Positions 36,097-47,438 of a DNA stretch of 64,000 nt are shown piece after piece. The notes beneath the pieces are model-generated. The model ran no database searches, was not told where the DNA came from, and saw only the letters and a program-made list of their open reading frames with translations. The stretch lies in the NCBI RefSeq assembly GCF_902506205.1, contig NZ_LR732816.1, positions 2,528,537 through 2,592,536 on the forward strand, written 5' to 3'. Positions within the stretch are counted from its first letter, which is position 1. Every line of letters starts with the position of its first letter. Both the position numbers and the translations under genes were made by a program. This stretch comes from Brevundimonas sp. G8 (lineage in GTDB: Bacteria; Pseudomonadota; Alphaproteobacteria; Caulobacterales; Caulobacteraceae).

Positions 36097-36597
36097 ATGG
36101 CGGGCAGCGTCAACAAGGTCATTCTGGTCGGCAACCTGGGTCGCGACCCCGAAATCCGGTCCATGCCGAACGGCGACCGTATCGCCAACCTGTCGATCGC
36201 GACCTCGGAAACCTGGCGCGACAAGTCCTCGGGCGAGCGCAAGGAAAAGACCGAGTGGCACCGCGTCGTCATCTTCAACGACAACATCGTCAAGGTGGTC
36301 GAGAACTATGTGAAGAAGGGCTCGACCGTCTATATCGAGGGCGCGCTCCAGACCCGCAAATGGACTGACCAGCAAGGCGTCGAGAAATATTCGACCGAGA
36401 TCGTGGTCAGCCGCTTCAAGGGTGAACTGACCATGCTGGGCGGCCGTTCGGAAGGCGGATCGCAAGGCGGCGGCTATGCCGGCGGCGGTGGTGGTCGCGG
36501 CGACGACGACTATTCCTCGGGCTTCTCCACCGGCGGCGCCAACAAGCCGAGCGGCCCCAAGGAAAGCTACGACCTGAACGACGACATTCCGTTCTAA
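36097..36597 (+). CDS. ssb: Single-stranded DNA-binding protein
   Basis: A 166-aa SSB that coats single-stranded DNA in replication, repair and recombination. The OB-fold covers about residues 1-112 ([38 protein letters not shown]). A Gly-rich linker follows, and the acidic tail DLNDDIPF binds partner proteins. GAGAAGGAAG gives a good ribosome site before ATG 36097. A LexA box about 140 nt upstream suggests SOS induction. Confidence 0.97.
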   Translation: MAGSVNKVILVGNLGRDPEIRSMPNGDRIANLSIATSETWRDKSSGERKEKTEWHRVVIFNDNIVKVVENYVKKGSTVYIEGALQTRKWTDQQGVEKYSTEIVVSRFKGELTMLGGRSEGGSQGGGYAGGGGGRGDDDYSSGFSTGGANKPSGPKESYDLNDDIPF

Positions 36598-36615
36598 GGC
36601 CGATTCGAAACGAAT

Positions 36616-37071
36616 ATGGGGCGGGGGCCTTACAGCTATCGTGAGGATCCCGCCGTTCCGGCCTTCCCGGACGACCGGCCCCTGGTTCTGTTCGACGGCG
36701 ATTGCGCGCTCTGCTCGGGCTCGGCGCGCAAGATCCTGAAGCACGACCGGGCGGGGCGCATCCGTCTGGCGCCGACGCAGTCGCCTTTGGGGCGGGCGCT
36801 TTTGGTCCACTACGGCGTTGATCCCCACGATCCCTATACGATGCTGCTGATCCAGGACGGTGTGGCGCGACAGCGCTCGGACGGCGTCCTGGGGATCGCG
36901 GCCCTGCTGCCGCCGCCCTACCGTCTGGCGGTCGGCGGGCGGATCGTGCCGAGGATCGTGCGCGACACCCTCTATGATTTCATCGCGCGTCGTCGTCGCC
37001 GGTTTCCCGGCGCGACCTGGTGCGCCACGCCCCCGCAAGGGGTGGATCTGACGGACCGGGTGCTGGGATGA
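36616..37071 (+). CDS. DCC-family thiol-disulfide oxidoreductase-like protein (DUF393)
   Basis: A 151-aa protein of the DCC family, named for the D-x-x-C-x-x-C motif: here LVLFDGDCALCSGSARKIL with a CxxC at about residues 32-35. The family is thought to have a thioredoxin-like fold; its substrates are unknown. The stop overlaps the start of the SDR/DoxX gene (ATGA), which in turn overlaps the DUF2269 gene, making a three-gene operon. Confidence 0.88.
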   Translation: MGRGPYSYREDPAVPAFPDDRPLVLFDGDCALCSGSARKILKHDRAGRIRLAPTQSPLGRALLVHYGVDPHDPYTMLLIQDGVARQRSDGVLGIAALLPPPYRLAVGGRIVPRIVRDTLYDFIARRRRRFPGATWCATPPQGVDLTDRVLG

Positions 37072-38369
37072 GCGGACGTGTGCTGGTGCTGGGCGCCAAC
37101 GGCTTCATCGGCTCGCACGTCGCTGCGGCCCTGTCGTCTGCGGGCTGGTCCGTGCGCGCTGGCGCGCGGCGCATCGCCGAACCGTCCCGTCGCGCGCCGA
37201 CGTTCGACTGGGTCGTCGCCGACTTCGCCAAGCTGACGACGGCCGAGGCCTGGACGTCCCTGTTGGTCGGTGTCGATGCGGTGGTGAACTGTGTCGGCGT
37301 GCTCCAGAACGGCGCGGGCGACAGCACCCGCGCCGCCCACGTCGACGGCCCGCGCGCCCTGATCGAAGCCTGCGAGTCGACGGGCGTGCGGCGGCTGGTG
37401 CACATTTCCGCCGTCGGCGCGGACGATGACGCCGGCACCGACTACGCCCGCACGAAGGCGCAGACCGAACGCTTGATCGAGGCCAGCGCGCTCGACTGGC
37501 TGATCCTGCGGCCGTCGCTGGTGGTGGATCGCGCGGCCTTTGGCGGCACGGGTTTGATCCGCGCGCTGGCGGCCTTTCCGTTGTTCAGCCCGGTGGTGGG
37601 TGGCGACCAGACCTTCCGTCCGATCCCGCTGGGCGACCTGTCCGCCGCCGTCGTGGCGGCGTTGAAACCCGCCGCCCCGTCGCGCCAATCGTTCGACATG
37701 CCGGGACCAGAGCCGGTGACCATGGTCGAGACGGTCCGCCTGTATCGCGGCTGGATGGGATTGAGCCCGGCGCCGGTCGTTCGTGTGCCCCGTGCACTTG
37801 CTTCGCCTGCGCTGGCCATTGGCGACCTGCTGGGTCGGCTGGGCTGGTCCTCACCGATCCGCACGACCGCGATCAAACAGATGGACCATGACGTGTCGGG
37901 TCACGACAGCGGTTGGGCCCAGGCGCTGGGCGTTTCGTCGCGCGGCTTCACCCGTTTCCTGGCCGACACGCCGGCCTCGGTTCAGGATGTCTGGCACGCG
38001 CGGCTGTGGTTCGTGCGGCCGGTCTCCATCGTGACCCTGGGCCTGTTCTGGCTGATCACCGGCCTGATCAGCTTCGGGCCAGGCTGGGACCGCGCCGTCG
38101 CCATCCTGCGCGAGGGCGGTTATGGCCGCATGGCCGGACCCATTGCCTGGTGGGGCGCACTGCTGGACGTGTTCCTGGGGCTGATGCTGTTCGTGCGGCC
38201 GTGGACGGCACGGGTGGCGATCTTCATGTGCCTGGCCACCGTCGGCTATCTGACGGCCGCGACGCTCAGCCTGCCGCACTTCTGGGTCGACCCGCTGGGG
38301 CCGTGGCTCAAGGTGGTGCCGATGATGGCCCTGTGCCTGTTCGTGGCGGCGACGGACGCGCGCCGATGA
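37068..38369 (+). CDS. NAD(P)-binding SDR fused to a DoxX-like membrane domain
   Basis: A 433-aa fusion. The N-terminal atypical SDR domain (about 1-290) starts with RVLVLGANGFIGSHVAAAL, a Rossmann dinucleotide motif. The C-terminal 130 residues carry four hydrophobic segments of the DoxX-like type (PVSIVTLGLFWLITGLISF onward). The protein should therefore sit on the inner membrane and use NAD(P)H near it; the reaction is unknown. ATG 37068 overlaps the upstream stop by 4 nt. Confidence 0.88.
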   Translation: MSGRVLVLGANGFIGSHVAAALSSAGWSVRAGARRIAEPSRRAPTFDWVVADFAKLTTAEAWTSLLVGVDAVVNCVGVLQNGAGDSTRAAHVDGPRALIEACESTGVRRLVHISAVGADDDAGTDYARTKAQTERLIEASALDWLILRPSLVVDRAAFGGTGLIRALAAFPLFSPVVGGDQTFRPIPLGDLSAAVVAALKPAAPSRQSFDMPGPEPVTMVETVRLYRGWMGLSPAPVVRVPRALASPALAIGDLLGRLGWSSPIRTTAIKQMDHDVSGHDSGWAQALGVSSRGFTRFLADTPASVQDVWHARLWFVRPVSIVTLGLFWLITGLISFGPGWDRAVAILREGGYGRMAGPIAWWGALLDVFLGLMLFVRPWTARVAIFMCLATVGYLTAATLSLPHFWVDPLGPWLKVVPMMALCLFVAATDARR

Positions 38370-38836
38370 GCCTGTATGTTCTGCTGAAGATCGTCCACAT
38401 CCTGTCCGGCGCCGTGCTGTTCGGCACGGGCGCGGGCATCGCCTTCTTCATGCTGCGCGCCCACGCCACCAAAGACGCGAAGACGGTCGCCGAGGTCGGT
38501 CGCATCGTCGTTCTGGCCGACTTCGTCTTCACCGCGACCGCCGTCGTGATACAGCCGATCAGCGGTCTGGCCCTGATCCATCTGCAAGGCTGGTCCTTGA
38601 CCAGTTCTTGGCTGCTGGCCGCCTATGGCCTCTATGTCCTGATCGGCGTCTGCTGGCTGCCGGTCGTGTGGATCCAGTACCGGATGATGAAGCTGGCCGA
38701 ACAGGCGGCCGGGCAGGGCGCGGCCTTGCCGCCCGCCTATCATCGCCTATTCCGCTGGTGGTTCGCCCTGGGCTGGCCCGCCTTCGCTGGCGTCCTAGCC
38801 ATCTACTGGCTGATGGTCGCCAAGCCGACGTTCTGA
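38366..38836 (+). CDS. DUF2269 family membrane protein
   Basis: A 156-aa integral membrane protein with four hydrophobic helices. The pattern LYVLLKIVHILSGAVLFGTG, with a histidine in the first helix, is typical of DUF2269. Its function is unknown. It overlaps the SDR/DoxX gene (ATGA) and ends the operon; the three products may form a membrane redox module. Confidence 0.85.
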   Translation: MSLYVLLKIVHILSGAVLFGTGAGIAFFMLRAHATKDAKTVAEVGRIVVLADFVFTATAVVIQPISGLALIHLQGWSLTSSWLLAAYGLYVLIGVCWLPVVWIQYRMMKLAEQAAGQGAALPPAYHRLFRWWFALGWPAFAGVLAIYWLMVAKPTF

Positions 38837-38899
38837 GCCGAAACCTGGGGTCATCCAAAGTGAGCCGACGCGAGGCTCTCGCCGTGGCATAGGCGATCT

Positions 38900-39838
38900 A
38901 TGACCGACGCCAATCCTGAAGTTGGGCCCGCGCCCGCGCCATTTCCCGCCAAGCCTCATGCCCTGACCGGGCTGGAGATCGGCGCCATCGTGGCGATCAT
39001 TGTGGTGTGGGGCATCAACAACGCCGGGGCCAAGCTGGCGACCGAGCATCTGTCGCCCTTGCTTGTCGGGGCGATCCGGTTCGGCATCGCCAGCGCCTGT
39101 CTGATCGCCTTCGTGCGGCCGCCGTTCCCAGACTGGAAGAGCCTGATGCTGATCGTCATCGTCGGCGGGCCGATCCAGTATGGCCTGGCCTACACCGCCT
39201 ATTGGTTGGCGACCGACGTCAGTCCGGTGACGGTCGCCAACCAGCTGTGGATTCCCTTCACCACCCTGTTCGCCTTCCTGATCCTGGGCGAGCGGCTGTC
39301 CAAGGCGGCCCTGGTCGGCATGGGCGTGGCCTTCGTCGGCGTAGCCTGGATGACGTTGGACGCCCACGCGCTTCAGGACTGGAAGGCCATACTGGTCGCC
39401 ATCGCGGCCGGCGCGGCCTGGGGCGTGACCACGGTGGTGGCGCGTCGGACCACCTCCATCCCGCCGCTGAAGATGCAGGGCCTGCTGGCGCTGGGCGCCT
39501 TTCCGGTCATGGCCTTCGGCTCGGCCGTATTCGAGCATGGGCAGTGGGAGGCGGTGAAGACCGCCACGCCCATGGTCTGGGCCTCGCTGCTTTGGGCCGG
39601 GATCGTGTCTTCGGTGCTGGCGACGACCCTGCTGTTCTGGCTGGTCCAGCGGCGCGAGGCGGGGCGGGTGACGCCCTATCTGCTGGTGACGCCGGTGGTG
39701 TCGATGCTGATCGGCTGGGGCTTCATGGGCGACATCCTGACGCCGCAGATCCTGACGGGTTCGGCCATCGCCATGGGCGGGGTGGCGCTGGTTGCTCTGG
39801 CCGAACGGGGCTTGCGCGCGGGGGCCGCCAAGGCTTGA
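38900..39838 (+). CDS. EamA/DMT family transporter
   Basis: A 312-aa inner-membrane protein with about ten helices in two EamA repeats (GAIVAIIVVWGINNAGAKLA in the first, WGVTTVVARRTTSIPPLK opening the second). These drug/metabolite transporters usually export amino acids or other small molecules. The substrate is not predictable from sequence. It appears monocistronic. Confidence 0.9.
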   Translation: MTDANPEVGPAPAPFPAKPHALTGLEIGAIVAIIVVWGINNAGAKLATEHLSPLLVGAIRFGIASACLIAFVRPPFPDWKSLMLIVIVGGPIQYGLAYTAYWLATDVSPVTVANQLWIPFTTLFAFLILGERLSKAALVGMGVAFVGVAWMTLDAHALQDWKAILVAIAAGAAWGVTTVVARRTTSIPPLKMQGLLALGAFPVMAFGSAVFEHGQWEAVKTATPMVWASLLWAGIVSSVLATTLLFWLVQRREAGRVTPYLLVTPVVSMLIGWGFMGDILTPQILTGSAIAMGGVALVALAERGLRAGAAKA

Positions 39839-39871
39839 TCTGTTCCTGAGCGCGATTCAGGAGACCCTCTC

Positions 39872-40405
39872 ATGCCCCACGCCCCCCTCGACGCCGACCA
39901 CGTCTCCCGCCGCTGGCTGGGAAAGGCGACGCATGACCTGCCCGCAAACGAGGCCAGCGTGGTGCGCAGCGCCGCTGAACGCCGTCCGATCTCCGAGGAT
40001 ATCAACGAGACCTTCGACGACCGCCAGACCTTCGGCGAGCGGCTGGCGGACAAGGTGGCGACGTTCGGTGGGTCCTGGACCTTCCTGATCGCGTTCGGCC
40101 TGTTCCTGGTGGTCTGGACGGTCCTGAACCTGGTCCTGAGGCGCGACGCCTTCGACCCCTATCCCTTCATCTTCCTGAACCTGATGCTGTCGATGATCGC
40201 AGCGGCCCAGGCGCCCATCATCATGATGAGCCAGAACCGTCAGGCGCAGAAGGACCGTCTGGACGCCGGCAACGACTATCAGGTCAACCTGAAGGCCGAG
40301 ATCGAAATCATGGCCCTGCTGGAAAAGGTCGAGCACCTGACCGCACGCCAAGAGGAGCAGACGGAGCTGATCCGTCATCTTCTGGCGCAAAAAGAAGCCC
40401 GCTGA
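39872..40405 (+). CDS. DUF1003 family membrane protein
   Basis: A 177-aa protein of the DUF1003 family. After a soluble N-terminus come FGERLADKVATFGGSWTFLI and DPYPFIFLNLMLSMIAAAQA, forming two membrane helices, then QNRQAQKDRLDAGNDYQVN and a coiled-coil end (about 145-175). The function is unknown. A terminator hairpin overlaps its stop. Confidence 0.9.
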   Translation: MPHAPLDADHVSRRWLGKATHDLPANEASVVRSAAERRPISEDINETFDDRQTFGERLADKVATFGGSWTFLIAFGLFLVVWTVLNLVLRRDAFDPYPFIFLNLMLSMIAAAQAPIIMMSQNRQAQKDRLDAGNDYQVNLKAEIEIMALLEKVEHLTARQEEQTELIRHLLAQKEAR

Positions 40406-40421
40406 ACGGCGTTCAGCGGGC
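40397..40421. terminator. Convergent terminator between DUF1003 gene and sodC
   Basis: GCCCGCTGAAC / GTTCAGCGGGC, an 11-bp perfect stem with loop GGC that includes the DUF1003 stop codon. It can serve both converging genes. Confidence 0.65.
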
Positions 40422-40444
40422 CATCTTCAACGTTTAGGGAAGGC

Positions 40445-41020
40445 TCAGCTCGCGCTGAGCGCTGCGCAGGCCACACGGTCGCCGGCGCCGCCGATGGGCT
40501 GGGCCGAGTGATCGTCGGGATTGGCGTGGATGATGATGGCCGAGCCGTCCGCGTCCCACAGCCACTGTCCTGGACCCTCCGACGAGATGCGGGCGCGCGG
40601 GGTGAACAGTTCGGCGTTCACCTTGCCGTCTGCACCGGCATAGATGTTGGGCAGGTCGCCGTCGTCCGGGCCGGCCGCGTTCAGCAGGCCATGCGGGGCC
40701 TTGGGTTCGCCGTGATTGATGTGCGCCCCGGATGAGGTGAAGGGCGCGGCGCATTCGCCGGTCGCATGGATGTGGATGCCGTGCCAACCGGGCGTCAGGC
40801 CCGAGGCCTCGATCTTGATCACTAGGCCGGTCGGCCCCTGGCGCAGGTCGACGCGGCCGATATTGGCGCCCGAGGCATTGATCAGGACCGCCTGCCCCGT
40901 TGCGCCGACAGGCGCGCGTTCGACGTGGGTTTGCGGGGCGTTGCCGGTCGCGGCGCAGGCCGTGGTCAGGGCCAGTGGCGAGGCGATCGCGAGGGCGGCG
41001 GCGAGGGTGTGGAGGCGCAT
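40445..41020 (-). CDS. sodC: Cu/Zn superoxide dismutase
   Basis: A 191-aa exported enzyme that converts superoxide to peroxide in the periplasm. An N-terminal signal segment (about 1-24) ends near LTTACAAT, which might be a weak lipobox. Copper and zinc ligands are present in GWHGIHIHATGEC, GAHINHGEPKAPHG and AIIIHANPDDHSAQP. The disulfide cysteines are in GEC and RVACAAL. It is monocistronic and divergent from gyrA. Confidence 0.95.
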   Translation of the reverse strand: MRLHTLAAALAIASPLALTTACAATGNAPQTHVERAPVGATGQAVLINASGANIGRVDLRQGPTGLVIKIEASGLTPGWHGIHIHATGECAAPFTSSGAHINHGEPKAPHGLLNAAGPDDGDLPNIYAGADGKVNAELFTPRARISSEGPGQWLWDADGSAIIIHANPDDHSAQPIGGAGDRVACAALSAS

Positions 41021-41142
41021 AAGGAAAGTCCTTTCAGAGACGGGCTTTCACGGCGACGTCGCTTTGCCACCGAGCCCCTGGAATGCTAGAAATCGTCACA
41101 GCGGATCACGTTCCGATTCCGGCCGCATAAAGCCACGCTTCA

Positions 41143-43923
<2,781 letters not shown>

Positions 43924-43931
43924 AACCAAGA

Positions 43932-44077
43932 CCCTCTCCCTGCGGGAGAGGGCTTGAGCACACGGCGGCGAGAGCCGTCGTTCTTGTGCGAAAGGGTGAG
44001 GGGTTAGGCTGTGCGACGCGATCAGCACCGTAACCCTTCATCCGGCCCTTCGGGCACCTTCTCCCTCAGGGAGAAGG
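43932..44077. repeat. Dispersed intergenic repeat, copy A
   Basis: Begins with CCCTCTCCC-TGC-GGGAGAGGG and ends with CCTTCTCCC-TCA-GGGAGAAGG. In between are gaaagggtgagggg and caccgtaaccc-type segments shared with the copy at 52563. It follows gyrA and may also terminate it. No gene is inside. Confidence 0.75.
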
Positions 44078-44100
44078 AAGGAATATTGCGGAGGTTTTGG

Positions 44101-44949
44101 TTGGACATCCTGATCGACGGCCACCCCGCCACGCCTGAAGACCTGGCCCATCAGGCCCTGGTCAACTACGGCGCCTACACCTCCTTCCGCGTCGAAAACG
44201 GCGCCGCTCGCGGCCTCGACCTCCACCTCGCCCGTTTGGACGAGGCCGCCGTCGAACTGTTCGGTGAAACCCCCGGCGAGGCCAAGTTCCGCCGCCTGAT
44301 GGCGCTCGCCGTCGCCGGTCGCGACGCCTGCTGGCTCCGCGTCAGCCTGTTCTCGCCCGAGATCGGCCATCGCAACCCGTCCTTCGTCGGCTGGCCCAAG
44401 GTGATGACGGTCGTCTCGCCTCCGCCGCCGCCGTTGGCGAGCAGCGTGCGCGTCACCGCCGTTTCCTACGAGCGCGAAGCCCCGCACCTGAAACACCTCG
44501 CGACCTTCGGCCTGACCCGCGCGCGGCGCGCTGCACAGGCCGCCGGTCTCGACGACGCCCTGTTTGTGGACGGGCAAGGGCGGGTGTCCGAAGGGACGCT
44601 GTGGAACATCGGCTTCATCCAGGGCGACCGCATCGTCTGGCCCCAGGCGCCGATGCTGGCGGGTGTGACCCAGGCGGTGATCCAGCGCGGTCTGGCCCAG
44701 GTGGGCCTGGCCTCGGAAACCCACCTGGTCTCCCTTTCCGAAATCGCCACCTTCGACGCCGCCTTCCTGTGCAACAGCGCCACGCCGGTCTGTCCCATCA
44801 CGGCCATCGACGACGTCGCCTTCGCCAACGATACCGCCCTTCTGGACCGGATCGAGGCCGCCTGGTCCGCCCAGCCGCCGCAGCCCATCGAGCCCAGCGA
44901 CGATGACGCCCGCGACGATGACGATGGCGTCAGCCGGCTAGGCCGCTGA
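44101..44949 (+). CDS. Class IV PLP-dependent aminotransferase
   Basis: A 282-aa fold-type IV aminotransferase, the family of branched-chain aminotransferase, D-amino-acid aminotransferase and aminodeoxychorismate lyase. Features include NYGAYTSFRVENG near the N-terminus, the probable PLP lysine K131 (HLKHLATFGLTRAR) and the cofactor-binding GRVSEGTLWNIGF. Which substrate it uses cannot be settled; a PabC-like role is possible. TTG 44101 is chosen since GGAGG lies 6 nt upstream; upstream codons in frame belong to the repeat element. The C-terminus is acidic (EPSDDDARDDDDG). Confidence 0.82.
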   Translation: MDILIDGHPATPEDLAHQALVNYGAYTSFRVENGAARGLDLHLARLDEAAVELFGETPGEAKFRRLMALAVAGRDACWLRVSLFSPEIGHRNPSFVGWPKVMTVVSPPPPPLASSVRVTAVSYEREAPHLKHLATFGLTRARRAAQAAGLDDALFVDGQGRVSEGTLWNIGFIQGDRIVWPQAPMLAGVTQAVIQRGLAQVGLASETHLVSLSEIATFDAAFLCNSATPVCPITAIDDVAFANDTALLDRIEAAWSAQPPQPIEPSDDDARDDDDGVSRLGR

Positions 44950-45002
44950 TTTCGCACCTGCTAAACGACCGCAACGGCACGCGACAGGCTGGGGAGACAC
45001 GC

Positions 45003-45491
45003 ATGCGCATCGGGCTTTATCCGGGCACCTTCGACCCGGTGACGAACGGGCATACCGACATCATCAAGCGGGCGCTGAAGCTGGTGGACCGGCTGGTCAT
45101 CGGCGTGGCCCAGAACGACGACAAGGGCCCGCTGTTCTCTACCGCCGAGCGCGTCGAGATGCTCAAGGCCGAGGTCGCGGGCTTCGGCGGCGACATCGTG
45201 GTCCAGCCCTTTTCGACCCTGCTGATGCATTTCGCGGAAGAGCTGGACGCCAACGTCATCATCCGGGGTCTGCGCGCCGTCGCCGACTTCGAATACGAGT
45301 TCCAGATGACGGCCATGAACCAGCGCCTCAATCAGGACATCGAGACCGTATTCCTGATGGCCGATCCGCGCCACCAGGCCATCGCCTCGCGTCTGGTCAA
45401 GGAGATCGCCCGTCTGGACGGCGCGATCGACAGTTTCGTCAGCCCCGCCATCGCCGAGCGCGTGCGGGCCAAGGTCAAGAACGGGATTTGA
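45003..45491 (+). CDS. coaD: Phosphopantetheine adenylyltransferase
   Basis: A 162-aa enzyme for the penultimate step of coenzyme A synthesis, making dephospho-CoA from 4'-phosphopantetheine and ATP. The nucleotidyltransferase motif YPGTFDPVTNGHTDII includes the TxGH signature. The conserved IRGLRAVADFEYEFQMTAMN and ASRLVKEIARLDG follow. Length is typical. It is 6 nt upstream of the first cyclophilin gene. Confidence 0.97.
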   Translation: MRIGLYPGTFDPVTNGHTDIIKRALKLVDRLVIGVAQNDDKGPLFSTAERVEMLKAEVAGFGGDIVVQPFSTLLMHFAEELDANVIIRGLRAVADFEYEFQMTAMNQRLNQDIETVFLMADPRHQAIASRLVKEIARLDGAIDSFVSPAIAERVRAKVKNGI

Positions 45492-45497
45492 TAGACT

Positions 45498-46373
45498 ATG
45501 CGTAAGGCGATCATCACGGCGACCGTCGCCGCCCTTCTGGCGTCCGGCGCGGCCCAGGCCCAGGTTTCGGCCACGGCTGTGGCTCAGACCGTTCCGGCGG
45601 CCTCCGACTGGCGCACCGTCGCGCCGGAAAACCTGCTGGTCATCGACACGTCCAAGGGCCGGGTGCTGGTCGAACTGGTCCCCGCCGCCGCTTCCAACCA
45701 TGCCGAACGCATCCGCACCCTGGCCAACCAGGGCTTCTATGACGGTCTGAAGTTCCACCGCGTCATCCCTGAATTCATGGCGCAAACCGGCGACCCGCAA
45801 GGCACGGGCGAGGGCGGCAGCGAGCTGCCCGACCTGAAAGCCGAGTTCAGCTTCCGGCGCGGTCGTGACGCCGGCTTCGTCGCCGTGCCTAGTGTCGGCC
45901 CCGGCGTGCGCGGCCTGGTCGGCGATCTTCCGGTCCAGACCCAGCCCGACGCCCAGATGATGGTCACTGCAGACTTCAAGGTCGACGCCCACGGCCTGTT
46001 CTGCCCCGGCGTTTTGGGCATGGCGCGCTCGGGGGCGCCTGACAGCGCCAACAGCCAGTTCTTCCTGATGATGGGCGCCCGCGACCAACTGGACGGCGTC
46101 TATACGGCCTTCGGTCGAGTAGTTTCCGGTCTGGATGTCGTCGGCAAGCTGAAGAAGGGCTCGGACGCCGAGGACGGCAAGGTCACCGACCCCGACACCA
46201 TGACCCAAGTCCGCATGGCCTCGGCGATGCCGGAAGCCGGCCGTCCGACCGTGCGCGTCCTGAAAGCAAGCAGCGCCGCATTCGCTGAGCGGATCGCCGC
46301 CACCCGCGCCACGCGCGGTAACGGCTTCAGCATCTGCGACGTTCAGCCGGTGGCCGAGGTCGTCGGCGGCTGA
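45498..46373 (+). CDS. Periplasmic peptidyl-prolyl isomerase (cyclophilin), copy 1
   Basis: A 291-aa exported cyclophilin. A signal peptide (about 1-21, ending AAQAQ) precedes the domain. Catalytic-site segments FHRVIPEFMAQTGDP and NSQFFLMMGARDQLDG are conserved. Compared with short cyclophilins it has a long insertion between them (FRRGRDAGFVAVPSVGPG onward) and a C-terminal extension ending NGFSICDVQ. The second copy has the same plan, so the pair is a tandem duplication. It should assist folding of envelope proteins. Confidence 0.92.
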   Translation: MRKAIITATVAALLASGAAQAQVSATAVAQTVPAASDWRTVAPENLLVIDTSKGRVLVELVPAAASNHAERIRTLANQGFYDGLKFHRVIPEFMAQTGDPQGTGEGGSELPDLKAEFSFRRGRDAGFVAVPSVGPGVRGLVGDLPVQTQPDAQMMVTADFKVDAHGLFCPGVLGMARSGAPDSANSQFFLMMGARDQLDGVYTAFGRVVSGLDVVGKLKKGSDAEDGKVTDPDTMTQVRMASAMPEAGRPTVRVLKASSAAFAERIAATRATRGNGFSICDVQPVAEVVGG

Positions 46374-46401
46374 CGCTTTCAAGACGACGGGGGAGGGGAC
46401 G

Positions 46402-47277
46402 ATGACGATGCGTAGTCTGATGATCGCGGCTGCGGTGCTGACCGCGACGGCCGGGGCCGGCCAGGCCCAGGACGCGACCGCCGTGCCTGCGCCCCCGCCG
46501 CCTCCGGCAGAGTGGCGCACCGTCGCGCCCGAGAACCTGTTGGTCATTGACACCAGCAAGGGTCAGGTCCTGGTCGAACTGGCGCCCCAGATCGCTCCGG
46601 CCCATGTCGAACGGATCAAGCTGCTGGCCTCGCGCGGCTTCTACGACAACCTGGTCTGGCACCGGGTGATCGACTGGTTCATGGCCCAGACCGGCGACCC
46701 GCTGGGCACCGGCGAGGGGCAGAGCTGGTATCCCGATCTGAAGGGGGAGTTCACCTTCCGGCGCGGCTCGGACATGGCCTTCACCCCGGTCGCGGCCCCG
46801 GTCGGCGCCCTGGTCGGCTTCATCGACTCCATCCCCGTCCAGACCCAGCCCGACGCGCTGATGTCGGGCACCGGCGACAACAAGGTCCACGGCTGGGCGC
46901 TCTATTGCCCCGGCGTCGCCGGCATGGCCCGTGACGAGGGCGCCGACACCGCCAACAGCCAGTTCTTCCTGATGCGCCAGGCCTATCCGGCGCTTGACAA
47001 GCGCTACACCGTCTGGGGCCGCGTCGTGTCCGGTCTGGACGTGGTGCGGTCGTTGAAGGCCAGCGGCACGCCAGACGGCCTGGTTCAGGGACCGGACCAG
47101 ATGACCCGCGTCCGCGTCGCATCGGACCTGCCCGTCGCAGAGCGCCCGACGGCGTCGGTGCTGAACACCAACTCCGCCACCTTCCAGACGCTGGTGCAGC
47201 AAGCGCGTCAGGCGCGCGGCGCGGACTTCTCAGTGTGCGACATCGAACTGCCGGTGCGGATCACGCCCCCAGTCTGA
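46402..47277 (+). CDS. Periplasmic peptidyl-prolyl isomerase (cyclophilin), copy 2
   Basis: A 291-aa paralogue of the upstream gene. It shares the signal peptide (ends GQAQ), the sequence WRTVAPENLLVIDTSKG, active-site segments WHRVIDWFMAQTGDP and NSQFFLMRQAYPALDK, and the same insertion and C-terminal extension (FSVCDIELP). The mature segment starts with a proline run. It sits 28 nt after copy 1, so both are likely in the coaD transcript. Differences in the pocket may reflect separate substrates. Confidence 0.92.
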   Translation: MTMRSLMIAAAVLTATAGAGQAQDATAVPAPPPPPAEWRTVAPENLLVIDTSKGQVLVELAPQIAPAHVERIKLLASRGFYDNLVWHRVIDWFMAQTGDPLGTGEGQSWYPDLKGEFTFRRGSDMAFTPVAAPVGALVGFIDSIPVQTQPDALMSGTGDNKVHGWALYCPGVAGMARDEGADTANSQFFLMRQAYPALDKRYTVWGRVVSGLDVVRSLKASGTPDGLVQGPDQMTRVRVASDLPVAERPTASVLNTNSATFQTLVQQARQARGADFSVCDIELPVRITPPV

Positions 47278-47283
47278 CCGTCT

Positions 47284-47426
47284 CCTCCCCGCTTTGCGGG
47301 GAGGGGGAACGCGCGAAGCGTGGTGGAGGGGCTCTCGAAGTCTCACTGACGGCTGTGATGCGGTGAAGAACCCCTCCGTCACGGCGCTGAAGACGCGCCG
47401 CGCCACCTCCCCATGAAATGGGGAGG
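47284..47426. repeat. Dispersed intergenic repeat, copy C (related hairpin-ended element)
   Basis: Starts with CCTCCCCGC-TTT-GCGGGGAGG and ends with CCTCCCCAT-GAA-ATGGGGAGG. It fills the whole 161-bp convergent gap between the second cyclophilin and the Ppx/GppA gene, where it can act as a two-way terminator. The sequence differs from copies A and B but the architecture is the same. Confidence 0.65.
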
Positions 47427-47438
47427 AGACAGGTTGCT

